A stretch of DNA of 64,000 nucleotides from Plantago ovata (Eukaryota; Streptophyta; Magnoliopsida; Lamiales; Plantaginaceae), in NCBI GenBank assembly GCA_028274465.1, contig CM051457.1, positions 32,647,313-32,711,312 of the forward strand, written 5' to 3'. The position numbers were made by a program, and so were the translations under genes. The notes under the pieces were generated by a model, which made no database searches, was not told the origin of the DNA, and saw nothing but the letters and a program-made list of their open reading frames with translations. This document shows positions 20,535 to 33,800 of the stretch, piece after piece (within the stretch, counting starts at the first letter, position 1; each line of letters begins with the position of its first letter).

Positions 20535-22171
20535 TTTTTTTTTTAACCATCATATATTACAACAAAACGAAGGTCAAGTACAAACCACAGGCTCTCCGGC
20601 CTTACTACGCTTACAAAGTACACCTAACAGATCCTGCCGAACTATATTACAAAGCCATTCAGGGCAAATATCATACAACAAAACGGAATGGTTGTTTTGC
20701 ATTAAGTCATAGTTTCTAATTTGGACATTAAACTGCTGTTCTACGCCACTTGCTATGCGTGCCAAAAGGTATGTTGCTGCATTACATTCTCTGTATTGAA
20801 ACTTGCATCTGCAATGCTTAATCATCGTCATCAGCTGAAGTGCTTGATGAACTAGCTTCTTGTGCTTCCATATTGACTGCTTCTGTCTGCATATGCAATG
20901 AATCAAGTACATAGAATCAGTACAGATAAGTAAAGAGTCTAGATTAAGTTGCATAGCCATTTTCAAGCCATTGATCAAACCCATTAATTCAACAGTATTT
21001 ATGTCTGTCTTCCCAATATAACCCATTGCGGCTCTAACAAAAGTACCATCTTTCTTCCTAATTATAGCCCAAAACCTGCTTCATCTTTCTCCTTGAGGAC
21101 AAACCCATCCGTGTTCAGGCAATATTCCATTTCAATGTCAGATTTCCATCTACACATTATAGTACGTTGTTGAACTTGTGTAAATGGAAAAAGGACTTGT
21201 AACTTTTTCTTCCAGCTTATAGGATTAAAATGAATACTATTTTCTTTTAGAACAACTCTTTTAAACAAAAAAAGCATTCCTACCTTGTCAGATTAACCAC
21301 CAAAAGATATACTAACATTTATCTGCTGCTCTGAGTTGGTTTTTAAAGAGAAGAAATCAAAGATATTGATTTCATCCTGGCCAAGCCAATTAGCAGGATA
21401 GTATTTTATCATGTGATGCCTTTGATACGGGCATTGGAAAAAAATGTGTTCCAAAGTCTCCTCTTGCTCTAAACAAACCTCACACTTTGCAGAATCAACT
21501 ATTCTCAGTTTACACAATCTACTAGCAGTTGACATTCCATAAGAAAATTTTTATCCTAGGGAACAGATGCATTTTCCAAATTCTGTGCCAAGGTAGTGAA
21601 GGTAAAGAGTAAGAAGAAATTGTTAACTGTTGATAGGCAGTTTTAACAGTTACTTGTCATGTTGTCCAGAAGCATGGTGAACCCAAACAAGCAAGGGCGG
21701 ACCTATGAAGGGACTGGGGTGGGCTGTAGCCTACCCTGAAATTTGAGTTGTTATTATTTAGTATAGATGCATTACATATAACAACAAGTTATTTTGTCTG
21801 AGTGGTTAGAACTCGGGTGTTTTATCAGAGTGATACAGGTTTGATTCTTACCATTGTCATGTTTGGATTCTTTATTTTTCTTATTCTCGTGACTTTCTCT
21901 TTAACTTTCACCCACTACTTCTGCATTTTCTCTATATATTTTTTTTCACATTTTCTTTGCCAATAATTTTAGTTTTATCTAATACATTTTGTTTTTCTTC
22001 TCATTGCATTTATGTTTTTTTTATCCATATTTCTCTATTCCTCAATTATGTCTACTTCTTCCTTTCCTTCAAATTAGCCTACCCAAAAATGAATTCCTGG
22101 ATCCGTCCTTGCAAACAAGTCTATCTTCCATAGTAGCATGAATGGGAACAACCATGATTTCCAGTACAATA
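20535..22171 (-). mobile_element. 5'-truncated LINE with zinc-binding and RNase H remnants
   Basis: On the minus strand, 21535-21300 encodes a reverse-transcriptase zinc-binding segment (SAKCEVCLEQEETLEHIFFQ, then CPYQR), and 21026-20700 an RNase H-like segment (ICTDSMYLIHCI, then RECNAATYLLARIA, in which the expected His of the last motif is missing). A poly-T tract on the plus strand at 20535-20544 is the poly(A) tail. Flanks TCCTCAACTTAAAGAG (20519-20534) and TCCTCAACTTAAGAG (22172-22186) form a target duplication differing by one A. The hAT element at 21692-22111 is nested in its 5' part. Stops make it inactive. Confidence 0.85.
21692..22111. mobile_element. Non-autonomous hAT element nested in the LINE
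   Basis: The perfect 8-bp target duplication CAAACAAG lies at 21684-21691 and 22112-22119. Ends are CAAGGGCGGACC and, as the complement of the right end, CAAGGACGGATCC, an imperfect inverted repeat. The 420-bp interior contains a tRNA-like GAGTGGTTAGAACTC and AGGTTTGATTC pair (21798-21845), but no transposase. Confidence 0.88.
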
Positions 22172-22186
22172 TCCTCAACTTAAGAG

Positions 22187-22915
22187 TTAAAGAACTAAAT
22201 CTATGTTCATTTCACGTTAAATATAATTCAATTCAATTCAGTTTAAATTTATTAAGTCCAGTTCTGAATAATGAAGTTAAGTTCAGTTCAGTTTAGATTT
22301 ACTTAGTCAAAATTTATACTTCAAATAAGTTCAGTTTAAATTAATTAAATTCAGTTCAGTTTAAAAATTTTGAGACGAATCAAACAAATTCTAAGTTTAA
22401 TCTTGATTCCTAATATGTTTAACTATGGAGAGTATTCAAGAGTTAAAAGATTTTAGGCGAGAATTCAACTCTAATCAAACTCAAAAGGGGAGATACTGAT
22501 CGGATATATGCTTTATAAACGAGCATAATTGAGAGTATGCTGTATCATGATTATCCCTTTCGGACTCCATCCCACTCACAATCAAATTCAGTACACAATC
22601 AATTAATATGACAAGGTCAAAACAAGATGAAACAACAAAGGCCACCTTCACGTACAAAATCTAAACCAAACTAATCCTATAATACACGCGCAGCATGAGA
22701 AAAGAAGCTAGGCAATTGAGATTGGCAGATTGCACATGTGCACTTTGCACCAATAGAGATGCACAGACCTCGCTGAGACAGAGACTTTACCACTCCTGTC
22801 TGATCTTTACGACCAACCTGCAAAATAAAGTAGCAATATTAATATTATGCGCAACCACTTTTCATCCGAAATGCTGTTAGCCACACTCTATACCCTTAGT
22901 GATTTATGTGAATAG
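22187..22915. other. Spacer with TTCAGTTCAGTTTAAAT repeats
   Basis: From 22220 to 22380 a degenerate TTCAGTTCAGTTTAAATTTA motif is repeated about six times. It is related to the motif at 10950-11040 and 59360-59700. The remainder has no ORF of interest. Confidence 0.5.
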
Positions 22916-22917
22916 TA

Positions 22918-23432
22918 ACTTATCGAGTACTGGGCTCATTAAGGCTCGACTCGATAAGATTTTCGATCTGAGCTCGAGTTTAAATTTAGGCTTGTTTCAT
23001 TAACGAGTCAAGCCGAGCCAAAATCGGCTCGGCTCGTTAGGCTCGACATACCTACATCCCTTAATACTATAGTCTACATTTTCAAGTCTATCAGTCGATT
23101 TTGAATTATTTATATTTGATTTCGTTAGACTTTGAAAATTATTAACATTTGGCAAGTTTATTTGTGATGTGTACTCTTAAATTCCTTTATTTTGACATTT
23201 TATTTCATATTTTTACATGTTTTTTCTTAAATTTCATCATGAGCTCGGCTCTAACTCGTTAAACTTTAGCTCGTGAATTTCAAGCCAAACAAGCCGATCG
23301 AGATTGAGCATATATATATTATGGTTCGAGCTTGAGTCTTATGTTTGGCTCGTTTCCTTAACGAGCCTCGAATATTATTTGAGTTCGAGAATTTTCGGCT
23401 TGGTTCGGCTCGTTTAATACCACTAATTACTA
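22918..23432. mobile_element. CTCGGCTCGTT-rich decayed element
   Basis: Both ends carry GGCTCGNNT and CGAGCC motifs in opposite orientation (22930-23045 and 23290-23425; for example GGCTCGGCTCGTTAGGCTCG and GGTTCGGCTCGTTTAATACC), around an AT-rich middle. The layout is of a non-autonomous DNA transposon, but termini and target duplication are not resolved. Confidence 0.45.
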
Positions 23433-23654
23433 CCCTCCATACGACGATATATTAAACGAAATAGGGTTCGTAAGTTTTAAGGGTATCGATAGAGCACCTA
23501 ATAATGGATTAGTACCGTTTAGATGAACAATAACATTTTAGTCCCGAAATTTGACTTTTTGGCGAATTAGGCACTGTTCATATTTGTCAATATCTCTTCT
23601 CCCAAACAGGCCATAACTTAAAAAAAACATAAAATAAATAAATAAAATTAAAAG

Positions 23655-23865
23655 AAGAAGAAAGGCTAGATCGGAGCTTTCAGCTCCGATTGGACCTCTT
23701 TCGCTCCGATCGGAGAAACTTTGCCATTAATGGCGGAGTTAAAGCTCCGCCATGTGCAGAGACAGGCGGAGCTCAGCTCCTCCATGTCTCTGCAACAGTC
23801 CGCCCAGCTTCACCAACATTGGCGGGAGCTCCGCCCATATGTGGCGGTGCTCCACCACCACACTT
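23655..23865. repeat. GGAGCT-rich element core
   Basis: GCTCCGATCGGAG-type words recur in both orientations (AGCTTTCAGCTCCGATTGGA, GGCGGAGTTAAAGCTCCGCC, GGCGGAGCTCAGCTCC), flanked by A/G-rich and T-rich tracts. The same architecture occurs at 60205-60440 and, more weakly, at 27290-27480. Confidence 0.7.
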
Positions 23866-24391
23866 TATTATTTCATTTTATTTTTAAATTTACTTCTTTT
23901 TTTTTGTTATTTATTTAGTTTTTTTTTTATTTCTATTTATTAACTTAAGGGCATGTTTGTTTCAATCATTTTGAGGCAATGACAACTTGTAATTAGTGGG
24001 CACTCAACTCAAAAAACTCAATTTTTGTACTAAAATGTTATTATTGTTCAACTAAGGGGTATTATTTTGTTATTAGGGGTCACAATACCCTATTTTGATA
24101 TTTTCTCAATGAAAATAAATCCGATACCACAAAATTTCAGGCCACACTAACATGCAACTTACCTCATTTAACTCGCATCCTATACTTTTTAAACTTCAAA
24201 ATAGTTTCTCTACAATATAATAAATCACATGTTAGAAGTTAACATATGATGTATGATGTATGAAAAATAAAATATCTCATAATTTTTCAAATTTATGTTT
24301 GTGTTCTTGCAGTATGATATATTAAAAATTATTAAGTACTTACTCAATGAAAATTATAGTGGATGTGAAAATATATGTTTCGTCTTAAATT
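23866..24391. other. AT-rich spacer
   Basis: Poly-T tracts and general AT-rich sequence; the GGGCATGTTTGTTTC at 23949 resembles the right flank of the GGAGCT element at 60590. No gene is seen. Confidence 0.4.
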
Positions 24392-25258
24392 TTAATTAAT
24401 ACTATTAAAGTAATATAATAGCAGAATTGATTTAACCATTGATTGACGTACCAATTAATTTTAATCCGTTGATCTTACTTATTCAATTTCAATCTGGTGC
24501 GTACATGTGTCATTGTTTAATTAAAAAGTACAGGGTTCGAATCTTGTTGGAGTGATTTTTCTCCATTATTTGTATTATTATTTTTACTGAAGGTGTTTGG
24601 TTCGAATCTTGTTGGCGTGATTTTTCTCTATTATTTGTATCATTATTTTAATTGAAGGTGTTGGGTTCGAATCTTATTGACGTAATTTTATTCTTTTTTA
24701 TTCATTATCTTCTTATATCTTTATTTTTCAACGCAAAGTTTTATGGTATAATTAATTTAAAATAATCATGTTATTATGAAAAAAGACATGCTTCCTCCGT
24801 CCAATAATAAATGTAACACTTGATTTTGTTGACTTTTTCGAGGGTCATTTTGACATTAAATTATTTTTAAATGACAAGAGATAATGACGCACATGACAAT
24901 ATATTCAACTGATGAAGAACACCAATTAACATGTGAAAACTACATTGCAGATTTCGAAGTTGAATGTTCCAGCCTACAGATGTATCTGATGGTTCTTAAC
25001 TCATCGGAAGAATACTTTTCGTACGTCTAATATTGTTCAAACCAAAACTATTCATTGTATAACTACAAAAACTATACACATTTATAGTACACCATTTATG
25101 TTAAATTCAATTACTCAATCAATAATTTTTTAGTTACATTTGAAGTCATTATGTGAAGATTATATATGTACTCCATTCATTTCAATACATTATTTAATAA
25201 AACAACAATATTCTACAAGATTACGCTTCACACGCGTAGCGTGTTACGCAGTTTCTAG
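24392..25258 (+). mobile_element. Probable non-autonomous Helitron
   Basis: The 3' end is diagnostic: the hairpin ACACGC-GTA-GCGTGT (25230-25244), a short spacer, then CTAG (25255-25258) followed by host T. The left end near TTAATACTATTAAAGTAA resembles plant Helitron 5' ends, but the leading TC is not clear, so the start is approximate. Inside is a three-copy 65-bp tandem repeat. No Rep/helicase gene is present. Confidence 0.65.
24532..24726 (+). repeat. 65-bp tandem repeat, three copies, each with a B-box word
   Basis: GGTTCGAATCTTGTTGG recurs at 24534, 24599 and 24664, exactly 65 bp apart, each followed by TGATTTTTCT and ATTATTTGTAT. The GGTTCGAATC core is the tRNA B-box consensus. It lies inside the Helitron-like element. 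Confidence 0.85.
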
Positions 25259-25619
25259 TAACTTATAATACATTTAATGTACTGATTTGCAATTTAGCAA
25301 ACTTACTTGGGAGTTGATGAGTACAATGCGACTTGCTTTGATGTTTTATTAATTGTAATTAGATTTTATTTTATTTTTTATGAAACGACCACTATTACAA
25401 CTACACCTGCTATAAAATTTTCTATATCACCTTATATTTTCATAGCCAAACCGTCTTATGTTTCCGTTCGAACCCTGCACCTCTCCTTAACCAACTCAGC
25501 TCCCTTCCACTTTCGAACCTTGTAAGTCCATTAATTGTAATTAGAAGAATTAAAGAATGTAAGTGCACGTAATAAAAAAAAATTGTCGAGAATAGAAGAG
25601 CAATTGCGATGGAGTATGG
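25259..25619. other. Spacer between transposons
   Basis: AT-rich; a GTTCGAACCCTGCACC word at 25467 resembles a tRNA-like B box complement. No gene seen. Confidence 0.4.
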
Positions 25620-25627
25620 ACCTCTGG

Positions 25628-26504
25628 TAGAGGTGTTATTCGGGCCGGGCCAGCCCGCTTTAGCTCGCTACATTTAAGAGGCGGACTGTCGTGGGCCATT
25701 TTAACCGGGCCGGGCTTTTTAAAAGATATTGAGGCCCGGCCTAGCCCATGTGACATTTATAAATGTGATGGGCCGGGTTGTTAACGGGCTGTGCTGGGCT
25801 GACACAATTATGCTTTTACTTTGTAACAGAACAGAATTGAAAACTAGATCAGCTTGTTGATACGATTCAGATGATAATAGAGAGATTAAGAAGAGAGAGT
25901 TGTGAACTGTGAAGAAGTAAGGAGAAGATTTACCTATATATATAGATGAAGTGGGAAGAGCTGCAAGCCGGCAACGGTCAAGAGCAACGTTCTTCTACAA
26001 CGTCTTGATGACCGTTGGAAAATAAGGAAAAGAAAAGGTAGAAAGGGAAGAAAATAGATTGAAGAAGGTGAATTGAAATTAGATTGAATTGTGTGGTGTT
26101 TGTGTTGCCGTGTGATGTGTGTGTGGCGGCGTGTGTGTGTTTTGTGACTTGTGAGTTGGACTTGGGTTTGTTTAATGAAGAAAATGGACTTAGTATTGGA
26201 ATTAGAATGGGCCAATTAAAATTACCAATCCAAATTTATAATATATAATTTTATAATCAGACCAAATACGCGGGCTACACGGGCTAAACGTGACGGGCTG
26301 TTACGGGCCACGGGTTGTGACGGTCCCGGGCTGTCACCCGGGTTTAAGTATTCGCGGGCCACTAGGAGTAAGACCCATATAGCCCACTGCTTTAAATGTT
26401 CACGGGCTGTTCCGAGCTCATTTTAAACGGGCTGTTCCGGGCTGTTAAATTTGGCGGGCTGTACGGGTCGGGCTGTTCTACGGACGGCCCAGATAACACC
26501 TCTA
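25628..26504. mobile_element. Non-autonomous hAT element, GGGCCGGGC-rich
   Basis: Terminal inverted repeats TAGAGGTGTTAT open and, as complement, close the element. An exact 8-bp duplication ACCTCTGG flanks it (25620-25627 and 26505-26512). Subterminal zones hold many GGGCCGGGC, CGGGCTGTT and ACGGGC words in both orientations, probable transposase-binding repeats. The middle (25860-26220) is AT-rich with purine tracts and no transposase ORF. Length 877 bp. Confidence 0.93.
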
Positions 26505-26512
26505 ACCTCTGG

Positions 26513-27899
26513 TAACTACTTTGGCAGAATCATTTTCCTTAAACAACAGGTATCATACCTTAAACAATAACTATCTTTGTGCACTTATCGCAGGAGTAAT
26601 AACATCATAATATAGTAAATTCCGGGAAAATGTCATTTTGGCCCTAAAGTTTTATACATAGGTCTGGCAAATGCAGTCTTATATTTTGTTTTTATTTGAC
26701 AATTTTAGTCTAAAGTTTAATACGGTCGAACTCTATTAGCCTAGGTGAGCATGTCTTTTCGGATTTCTCCATCCCCTTCCTTAGCGAAAAAGGGATTCTT
26801 AGGTTTTCGATTGGTTCATGACCTCTGTTTATGGAAAACGGCATTTTTTGATTTTTCCCATAGGACCGCATGACTTGTTTCTTTTTCTGAACATGTCTCC
26901 GGAAAATGGCTTACTCGTGATCTGGCTTTCGGTGTCTTGTTCGTTCGGCTTCCCGTTTTTTTTTTAAAACGTTGATGTGACGATGTAGTCAATAAGTCAA
27001 CCCTACCACATCACCAAACCTCATTATGATGTCATATTTTAAAAAATTAAACAATTTGAAAAAAAAACATAAAATTTATAATAAATGGAAAATTACATAA
27101 TGCACCCCTGTTACGGACTCTTTCCCCTACAAAGTTTGACCAAATTTTAATCCACATTTCTTCTTATTGATGCCAAACACGCCCTTAGCATTTTTTTTAT
27201 TTTTATATTTCGTTTATCTTTTTTCTCTTTTCTTTTTTCTTTTCTTTTTATTTTTTATTTTCTTATACTTTCTTCTTCAACTCGGTACTAGAGTTGTCCA
27301 ATTGGAGTTGCCATTTGGCAGCTTCAGCTTCGGTCAGATATTTCTCAGCTCCGTCAACACAGCTCGCCCGAAACTGTTTGCTCCAATTGGTCGGGGATGC
27401 CAGCTTCAATCGAAGTTTCAACCCAACCCAATTGGAGTTGTACCCAGCTTCAAGGTTGTTAGCTCCGACCATGAGCTTTTCCTTTTTATTTTAAAAAATT
27501 ATTTTTTTTAATTTTGTAGGGCTTGTATTAAAATATAAATTTTGTAGGTACTTGTTTTCAATAATATTTTGGATCATATTTAAATTTATGTATGTTACGT
27601 CTGTTAATTTGAAATAATTTATAATTAATTTTGTAAAATTAGAAATCTTAGAATCAAATGTGTGTACCACGAAATTTAATGGTGTTTGAGCGTAAATAAA
27701 ATCTGAATTTTGAATGGGTCGAATTTGTCATTTCAATCTCTTAATTCGCAGAGTGTGAAAGTCGTGGGAGTAGATATACTGTAATTGTTTTTGTCATGAA
27801 TGGTCCTAGTTTTGATCGATTCAGATTCCATCCATCTATTTGTCGTGACTCACTGTAATTCTCACTCTCTCTTTCTCAATTTCATCAGCTCAGACAGAC
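26513..27899. other. Intergenic region with decayed repeat sequence and the HSD promoter
   Basis: From 27080 to 27540 there is a GGAAAATTACATAATGCACCCC start-like stretch, T-rich sequence and TTGGCAGCTTCAGCTTCGGT-type words, reminiscent of the GGAGCT elements. The last ~150 bp (CTCTCTCTTTCTCAATTTC) is the likely leader of the gene starting at 27900. Confidence 0.45.
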
Positions 27900-30800
27900 A
27901 TGGGAGAAGAAGGAGCGAAATGGTGCGTCGTGACTGGCGGCAGAGGATTTGCAGCTCGGCATTTGGTGGTAATGCTCATCAAATACGACATGTTTTCGGT
28001 TCGTATCGCTGACTTAGGCCCCCAAATTCTCCTAGACTCCGACGAGGAAAATGGCGTGCTTGGTCAAGCCCTAAAGTCTGGCCGTGCACACTACATTTCT
28101 GCTGATCTTCGCGATAAATCGCAAGTGCTCAAAGGTTTGTGATTATGTGTATTATTATTCTCAAATCAAAGTATAGATTAGAATTAGATGTGATGATGTT
28201 ATGTTTGCTGGTATTGTGAAAGTGTTAATTACAGAAGAAGAAGAGGTTATGTTTGTAAAGTTGATTATACTAAGTAGTGGTGTTGGCTTCATTATGCAGG
28301 AGAAAGAGTTACCATAACCATGGTTTATGTTTCAATTTTATGCTGTTATTGAAGCTGCTAATGAAAATTTTGTAAAGTAGATTTAAAATCCATGTGCATT
28401 AAATTAAATAGCTCAACGTTACCCTTTGTTTTCAATCTGTGGAGTTAAATATGATTCTGAACTGTGGGCGGTCATAGTACAAATGAAATTGGAGTAGTTT
28501 GTTAGAGTTCTATTTTGTTGGAGGATATGAATGTTAGGTATTTGGAGAATATGGAAGTTGGAGGTTGTATAGTCTATGACTCTATGTGAGATAGAACAGA
28601 TATAGAAAGCCAATTGGTTCTCTCTCAGTCTCTCTTTCTCTCCAATCTGATTGTTGCATATATACAAGGCATTTGAAATGATCCAGTAAGGTAGAGCTCT
28701 GATCTGATCGCATTATTTTTGTCAATCCTGACTAATTATTAAGTCTGAAAAACTTGCTCATCATAGCTTTATTTACTTTATTATTATGATTTAATTACAC
28801 TATAGTAGCACTGTGAATAAATAGTGTTGTGTTTGATCTCTTTTCGGTTACCTTTATGATTGCAGCTTGTGAAGGAGCAGAAGTTGTCTTTCATATGGCC
28901 GCACCTGATTCCTCCATTAATAATCATAAGCTGCATTATTCTGTCAATGTACAAGGTTTTGTATATTTTTTTCCACCTAATCTGGTCAATATGCTTTTTT
29001 CTCCTTTCCGACCAATTTTTCACGTACCTGTATGAATTGTTACTTCTACAGGAACCCAAAATGTCATTGATGCCTGTATTGAGCAGAAAGTAAAAAGACT
29101 TATATACACAAGTTCCCCAAGCGTGGTGTTCGATGGAGTTCATGGAACGCTGAATGGGGATGAGTCATTGCCTTATCCTTCCAAGGTATTAACCATTGCG
29201 GACTTGTCTCACTCTGTACTGGCATATGTATTTTATTCAATAATACCGGAATAGAATTATTATAAGTCTTCCTCCCTCTATGTATGTTTTGTCTCCTTAC
29301 TGCTTGACTAGGTCCTATAACTCTTTCTCAGACTGTTCATTTCTCTTTCCTATATACCTGCTTTTGATCTCTTTGAAAGATGTAGCAGTTTTGTGTATGT
29401 TCAGTTATCAACTACATATCTGTGGATTTTGGTCTTAATATTTCTCTTCTAAGCTAGTTTTATTAAAGACTGGCAGTAATCTTTGTTTTACATCACACAT
29501 TATCATTTCAGAAAACTACCTGTCCAGTAAGTTAGTAATTAGAATGTATCTTGGTTTATTTACTCAGCACAATGATTCATACTCTGCCACAAAAGCGGAA
29601 GGAGAGGCCCTTGTAATCAAGTCAAATGGCTCGAATGGGCTTCGAACCTGCTGCATTCGACCTAGTGGCATCTTTGGCCCTGGTGATAAATTGCTCGTTC
29701 CATCACTAATTGCTGCAGCAAGAGCTGGGAAAGCAAAGGTAATTAGTTTTCCTTTGTTTGCCCCTTTTTGTTATTGAGTCATGCATTACTTTATTTCTAT
29801 TTAACTTATCAATTTACTTGCTGAATTAATCTAACATTGATATTGATTAATGGAGAGATTGAAATCTGACTCTTGAGACTTATATACGATGTTGCTTCAT
29901 GTGGAATTAACATTTTATAAAATTCAGTATTATTCTACCTCTTTATATAAAAGTTGGTTTATTGAACGAATAGAGTTATTTATTTATTACTATTATTTTA
30001 TTATTTTAACTTAATGTTCTGCTTTTATTGATGGGTCTTTTATTTGAACCTGATACTCTATTTTGACATGATCAGTTCATTATTGGGAACGGTAAAAACG
30101 TATATGATTTTACGTACGTTGAAAATGTTGCACATGCTCATATATGTGCTGAGCGAGCACTAGCATCCGAAGGGACTGTAGCAGAAAGAGCTTCTGGAGA
30201 GGTAACATTTTTCATTACTGCAGGACACAGATTTATTTTAGTGACTACATCTCTACTTCAAATTCATGTTTACTGCATTAAGCTGTTAGTAAAATTTAGT
30301 GAGTGGTATAAGTTTATGGGTACACTTGGAGTACTTTTCCTCCATGGCTCCATGCATATTACGGAATGCATGATATGCGGTCTTTTGTGTTTCTAAAAGA
30401 GGTCAGATGCTTGATAGAACTGATTAATTTTGGTCGAATTTGGTGGCAACTCTTAGGCAACCTTGAATTAGAGCTTGAATTGGGATGTCCTTTTCATTGA
30501 ATGAGATAGTTTTGAGTCTCATTATTGAATAGACCCAACATTGGACAGCTCTTCCACAACCCTTTCCGGTGAATCAAGTATTTGTAAATGTCACCATCAG
30601 CAACATGATGACCTTTTTCTGAAGTTTCTTTAGACTTCTCTGCTTTCTTCCTTCCACCAAATTTAGACGTTATTTTGACTTTAAACTTAATAGCTTTGCC
30701 AAGTTACTCTTATATTGCGTACAGACTTCTCATTAGTTTTAACCATATCAATGTCCAAATGATGCTAATCAAATTGAACCTTGGAGCGTCCTCCACCAAA

Positions 30801-33800
30801 TGATTTCCCATGGAAAATTTTCTTCGACAGTATCCATGAAAGAGCACAAGAATACAACTGAGAAAGCCCCATCTTTTGTAAAGAACATCTGCAGTTCTTC
30901 ACCCATCCATCTCCCCATCCTAACTTTTGGACTATTCAGACATCATCGGAGCACCAAATTCCTCAAGATCCCAGTCCTGCAATTACCAATGAATCAAAGA
31001 GTCGATGAGATGGTAGGAATAACAGTTTTATCAATTATCATGTACTTAACCAGACACAGATTTAACCAGACACATATTTGACTATGTGCATGCATTTTAC
31101 TCTTCATCTTGGTTGAACTTATAACCTGAACGGGAGGATTAGTAACAGGCTAACAGAGCTTTTCTTGTAAACTACAACTGCAGGCGTACTTCATTACCAA
31201 TATGGAACCAATTAAATTTTGGGAATTCATGTCTCTCATTCTTGAAGGTCTTGGTTATGAAAGGTATTTCTCTGCTGCAAACTTATGCATCACTCATCTA
31301 GTAATTACAAATTTTCATCAGCATGTACCCCATACTGTGCTCAATATGATACTGAGTTATGAAATCCACGAGTGTATGAGCTGATTAGTGTCATCAGGCC
31401 AGTCATACTAGTGAAAGTAACTTATCCTATAGCAATGTAAAAGTTTTATCAAAATTCTCCATTTTGTTTTATCTCATTTTAGTTTTCATGAATGGTCTGA
31501 TAGTATCCTAGCAAGGACAAACAGTTAAATTTCATATTTTGAATTTGTTAAACAATGTAATGCTCCCTCTACTCTATCCCATTCAATTCTTTATGCTTTC
31601 TGTTTCCATCCATCCCATTCAATTGCTTACATTTCCTTGTTTGACAAATTCTATTCTTATTACTTTATTTCTGGGCCCAGCGCTTATCGAATAAACAAAT
31701 AAATTCAGTCCATTTTTATATATTTTACCATTACTTTATACTCCGATCCAATCACCTGTCTAATAGCCAAATATTTTCTAATTAAGCTCCTAAAAAATCG
31801 TATAAGAGTAAACTTTGACTTCAGGGATAGTAATTTCAAGTACTCGAATAATTGGTACAGAAAAGAAGTGAAAGAACTCGACTTTCAGGAAGGTAGAAGT
31901 TGGAGCAAGACGAGGCTAGTGGAGTGAGGCGTCTGGATGAGAATGAAGGACGTACACATTTCATTGGGTTGGAGGGAGTACATGAGTGTTTGCCATGGAC
32001 TCCTCTATTCGTTACCCCCATAACACACATCTGCAATCTTTTTTTGAATAAAAATACACGTGCCTTATTATTTAGCCATGATTACAGTAACTTCCCTACA
32101 CAACAAAATCTTTGGCTGAGAAGTGGTAAGGAACTTGAGTTCACTTAAGCAAGGTCTCGGATTCGAGCCTTGTGAATGTAAAAAACGCCGCTGGGAGAGC
32201 CGCCCTAAAAAAAGGGTCCGACAGTGCTCGGCTGGATTAGTCCCAAAGCGGATACCCTCATACCAGTATAAATGGAAAAAAAAAGAAGCTTTTATTTATG
32301 TCCAATCAAAACACAGAGAGGCTAGGTGTTAGGTCGGCTAATAGGGGAGGCTCAAGTGCAATTATCACTTCAATCAATTATTTTCCTTCCGTCCTTTGTT
32401 GCCTTTTAGGAAGTTGACACCAGTCATGTAGAAGAGTTTGTTTACTTCTTAATCCAACCTTGTAATTAAAATAAAATAAAGCAAATATCTTTCTAATGAA
32501 GAAAAGCCAACAGTATCTGCCTTTCTACATTACATAATGCTACTGTAACTTTGGTCGCTAATGCTCTCTTCTCTTATAATGTGCTTTCTGTCTATGTATA
32601 ATGCATGTTCTTTTTATTACTGATTTCTAGTATGCAGGCCGAGGATTAAGCTTCCTGCCCTTGTTATGATGCCAATTGCACATCTGGTGGAGTTGGTGTA
32701 TAAGCTTTTGGCTCCTTATGGGATGAAGGTGCCACAGTTAACACCTTCAAGAATTAGACTTCTATCATGCAACAGAAATTTTGCTTGTTCTAAGGCAAAT
32801 GAACGTCTTGGCTACACACCCATTGTGTCACTTGAGGTCTATACTTGCCCTAAAAGACTCTTCCTTTATTATATAGTATATGATATATCCTATTCCTACT
32901 ATTTACACTAAAAATGTTTTTACTTTTATGTTACTCGACTTAACTTGAAAGTCTAGATTTGTTTGTTTTCCTAGGGATATACTGTAAGCCAATGAAGCCC
33001 TAGCAACTAACACGCCTTAGTCAGCTCTATTAGGTTGCTCAATAAATATGACCTTGTTATTATGGGCAAGTCATTGTTGTTATTCAAGTAAAATGAATGA
33101 GCACTGCCGTTTCAAAAAATAATAATAATATAAAAAAAAATGAATGAGCATTCTCTCATAGAGTTGATGGTTAGAATAAAATACATATGCCAAGAACACC
33201 CTTGAATTTGTTTAATTAATAACATCATTGTTGACTTATGTTTGCCCGAGGCTTCTAATCTTGGATTATCTAGCACGCTGGTCTTGATAAGATTCTTTCA
33301 AGCATAAACCATTTGTTTCTTCTGATAATTTTACTGCAGGAGGGCCTCAATAGAACAATTGAATCATATCCCCACTTAAGGGCAGGTGTCCGAACTAAAA
33401 GAGACGGACCATCTAAATCTCAATTGTTTCTCGGCAATGGAAAAGGTAGCATTATTTGTGTGTGTGTATTTCTTAAGTATCGGCTCAAATTCAATCACTC
33501 AATCATCGTTAAAACGTTGCTAAACAGTATATTACCCATTTAGACACTAGACATATATGTACCAGTATAAATCTGTAAACAAGTTAACAAGTATTATTCA
33601 GTATTAATATATAGCTTATGAACCAAATGGATCGATAGGAATTACCACAGTTAGCTCACATGTTATGAGATAGTAGATCGTTTCAAAAAATATAAATAGT
33701 TGCGCGGGTTTACTTGCCATAATATCTTGGATGCCGTGATCTAGTACCAGGCTGGAAAAGAGTTATCACAACATTTTAAATAGACAATGTCCATGAAATT

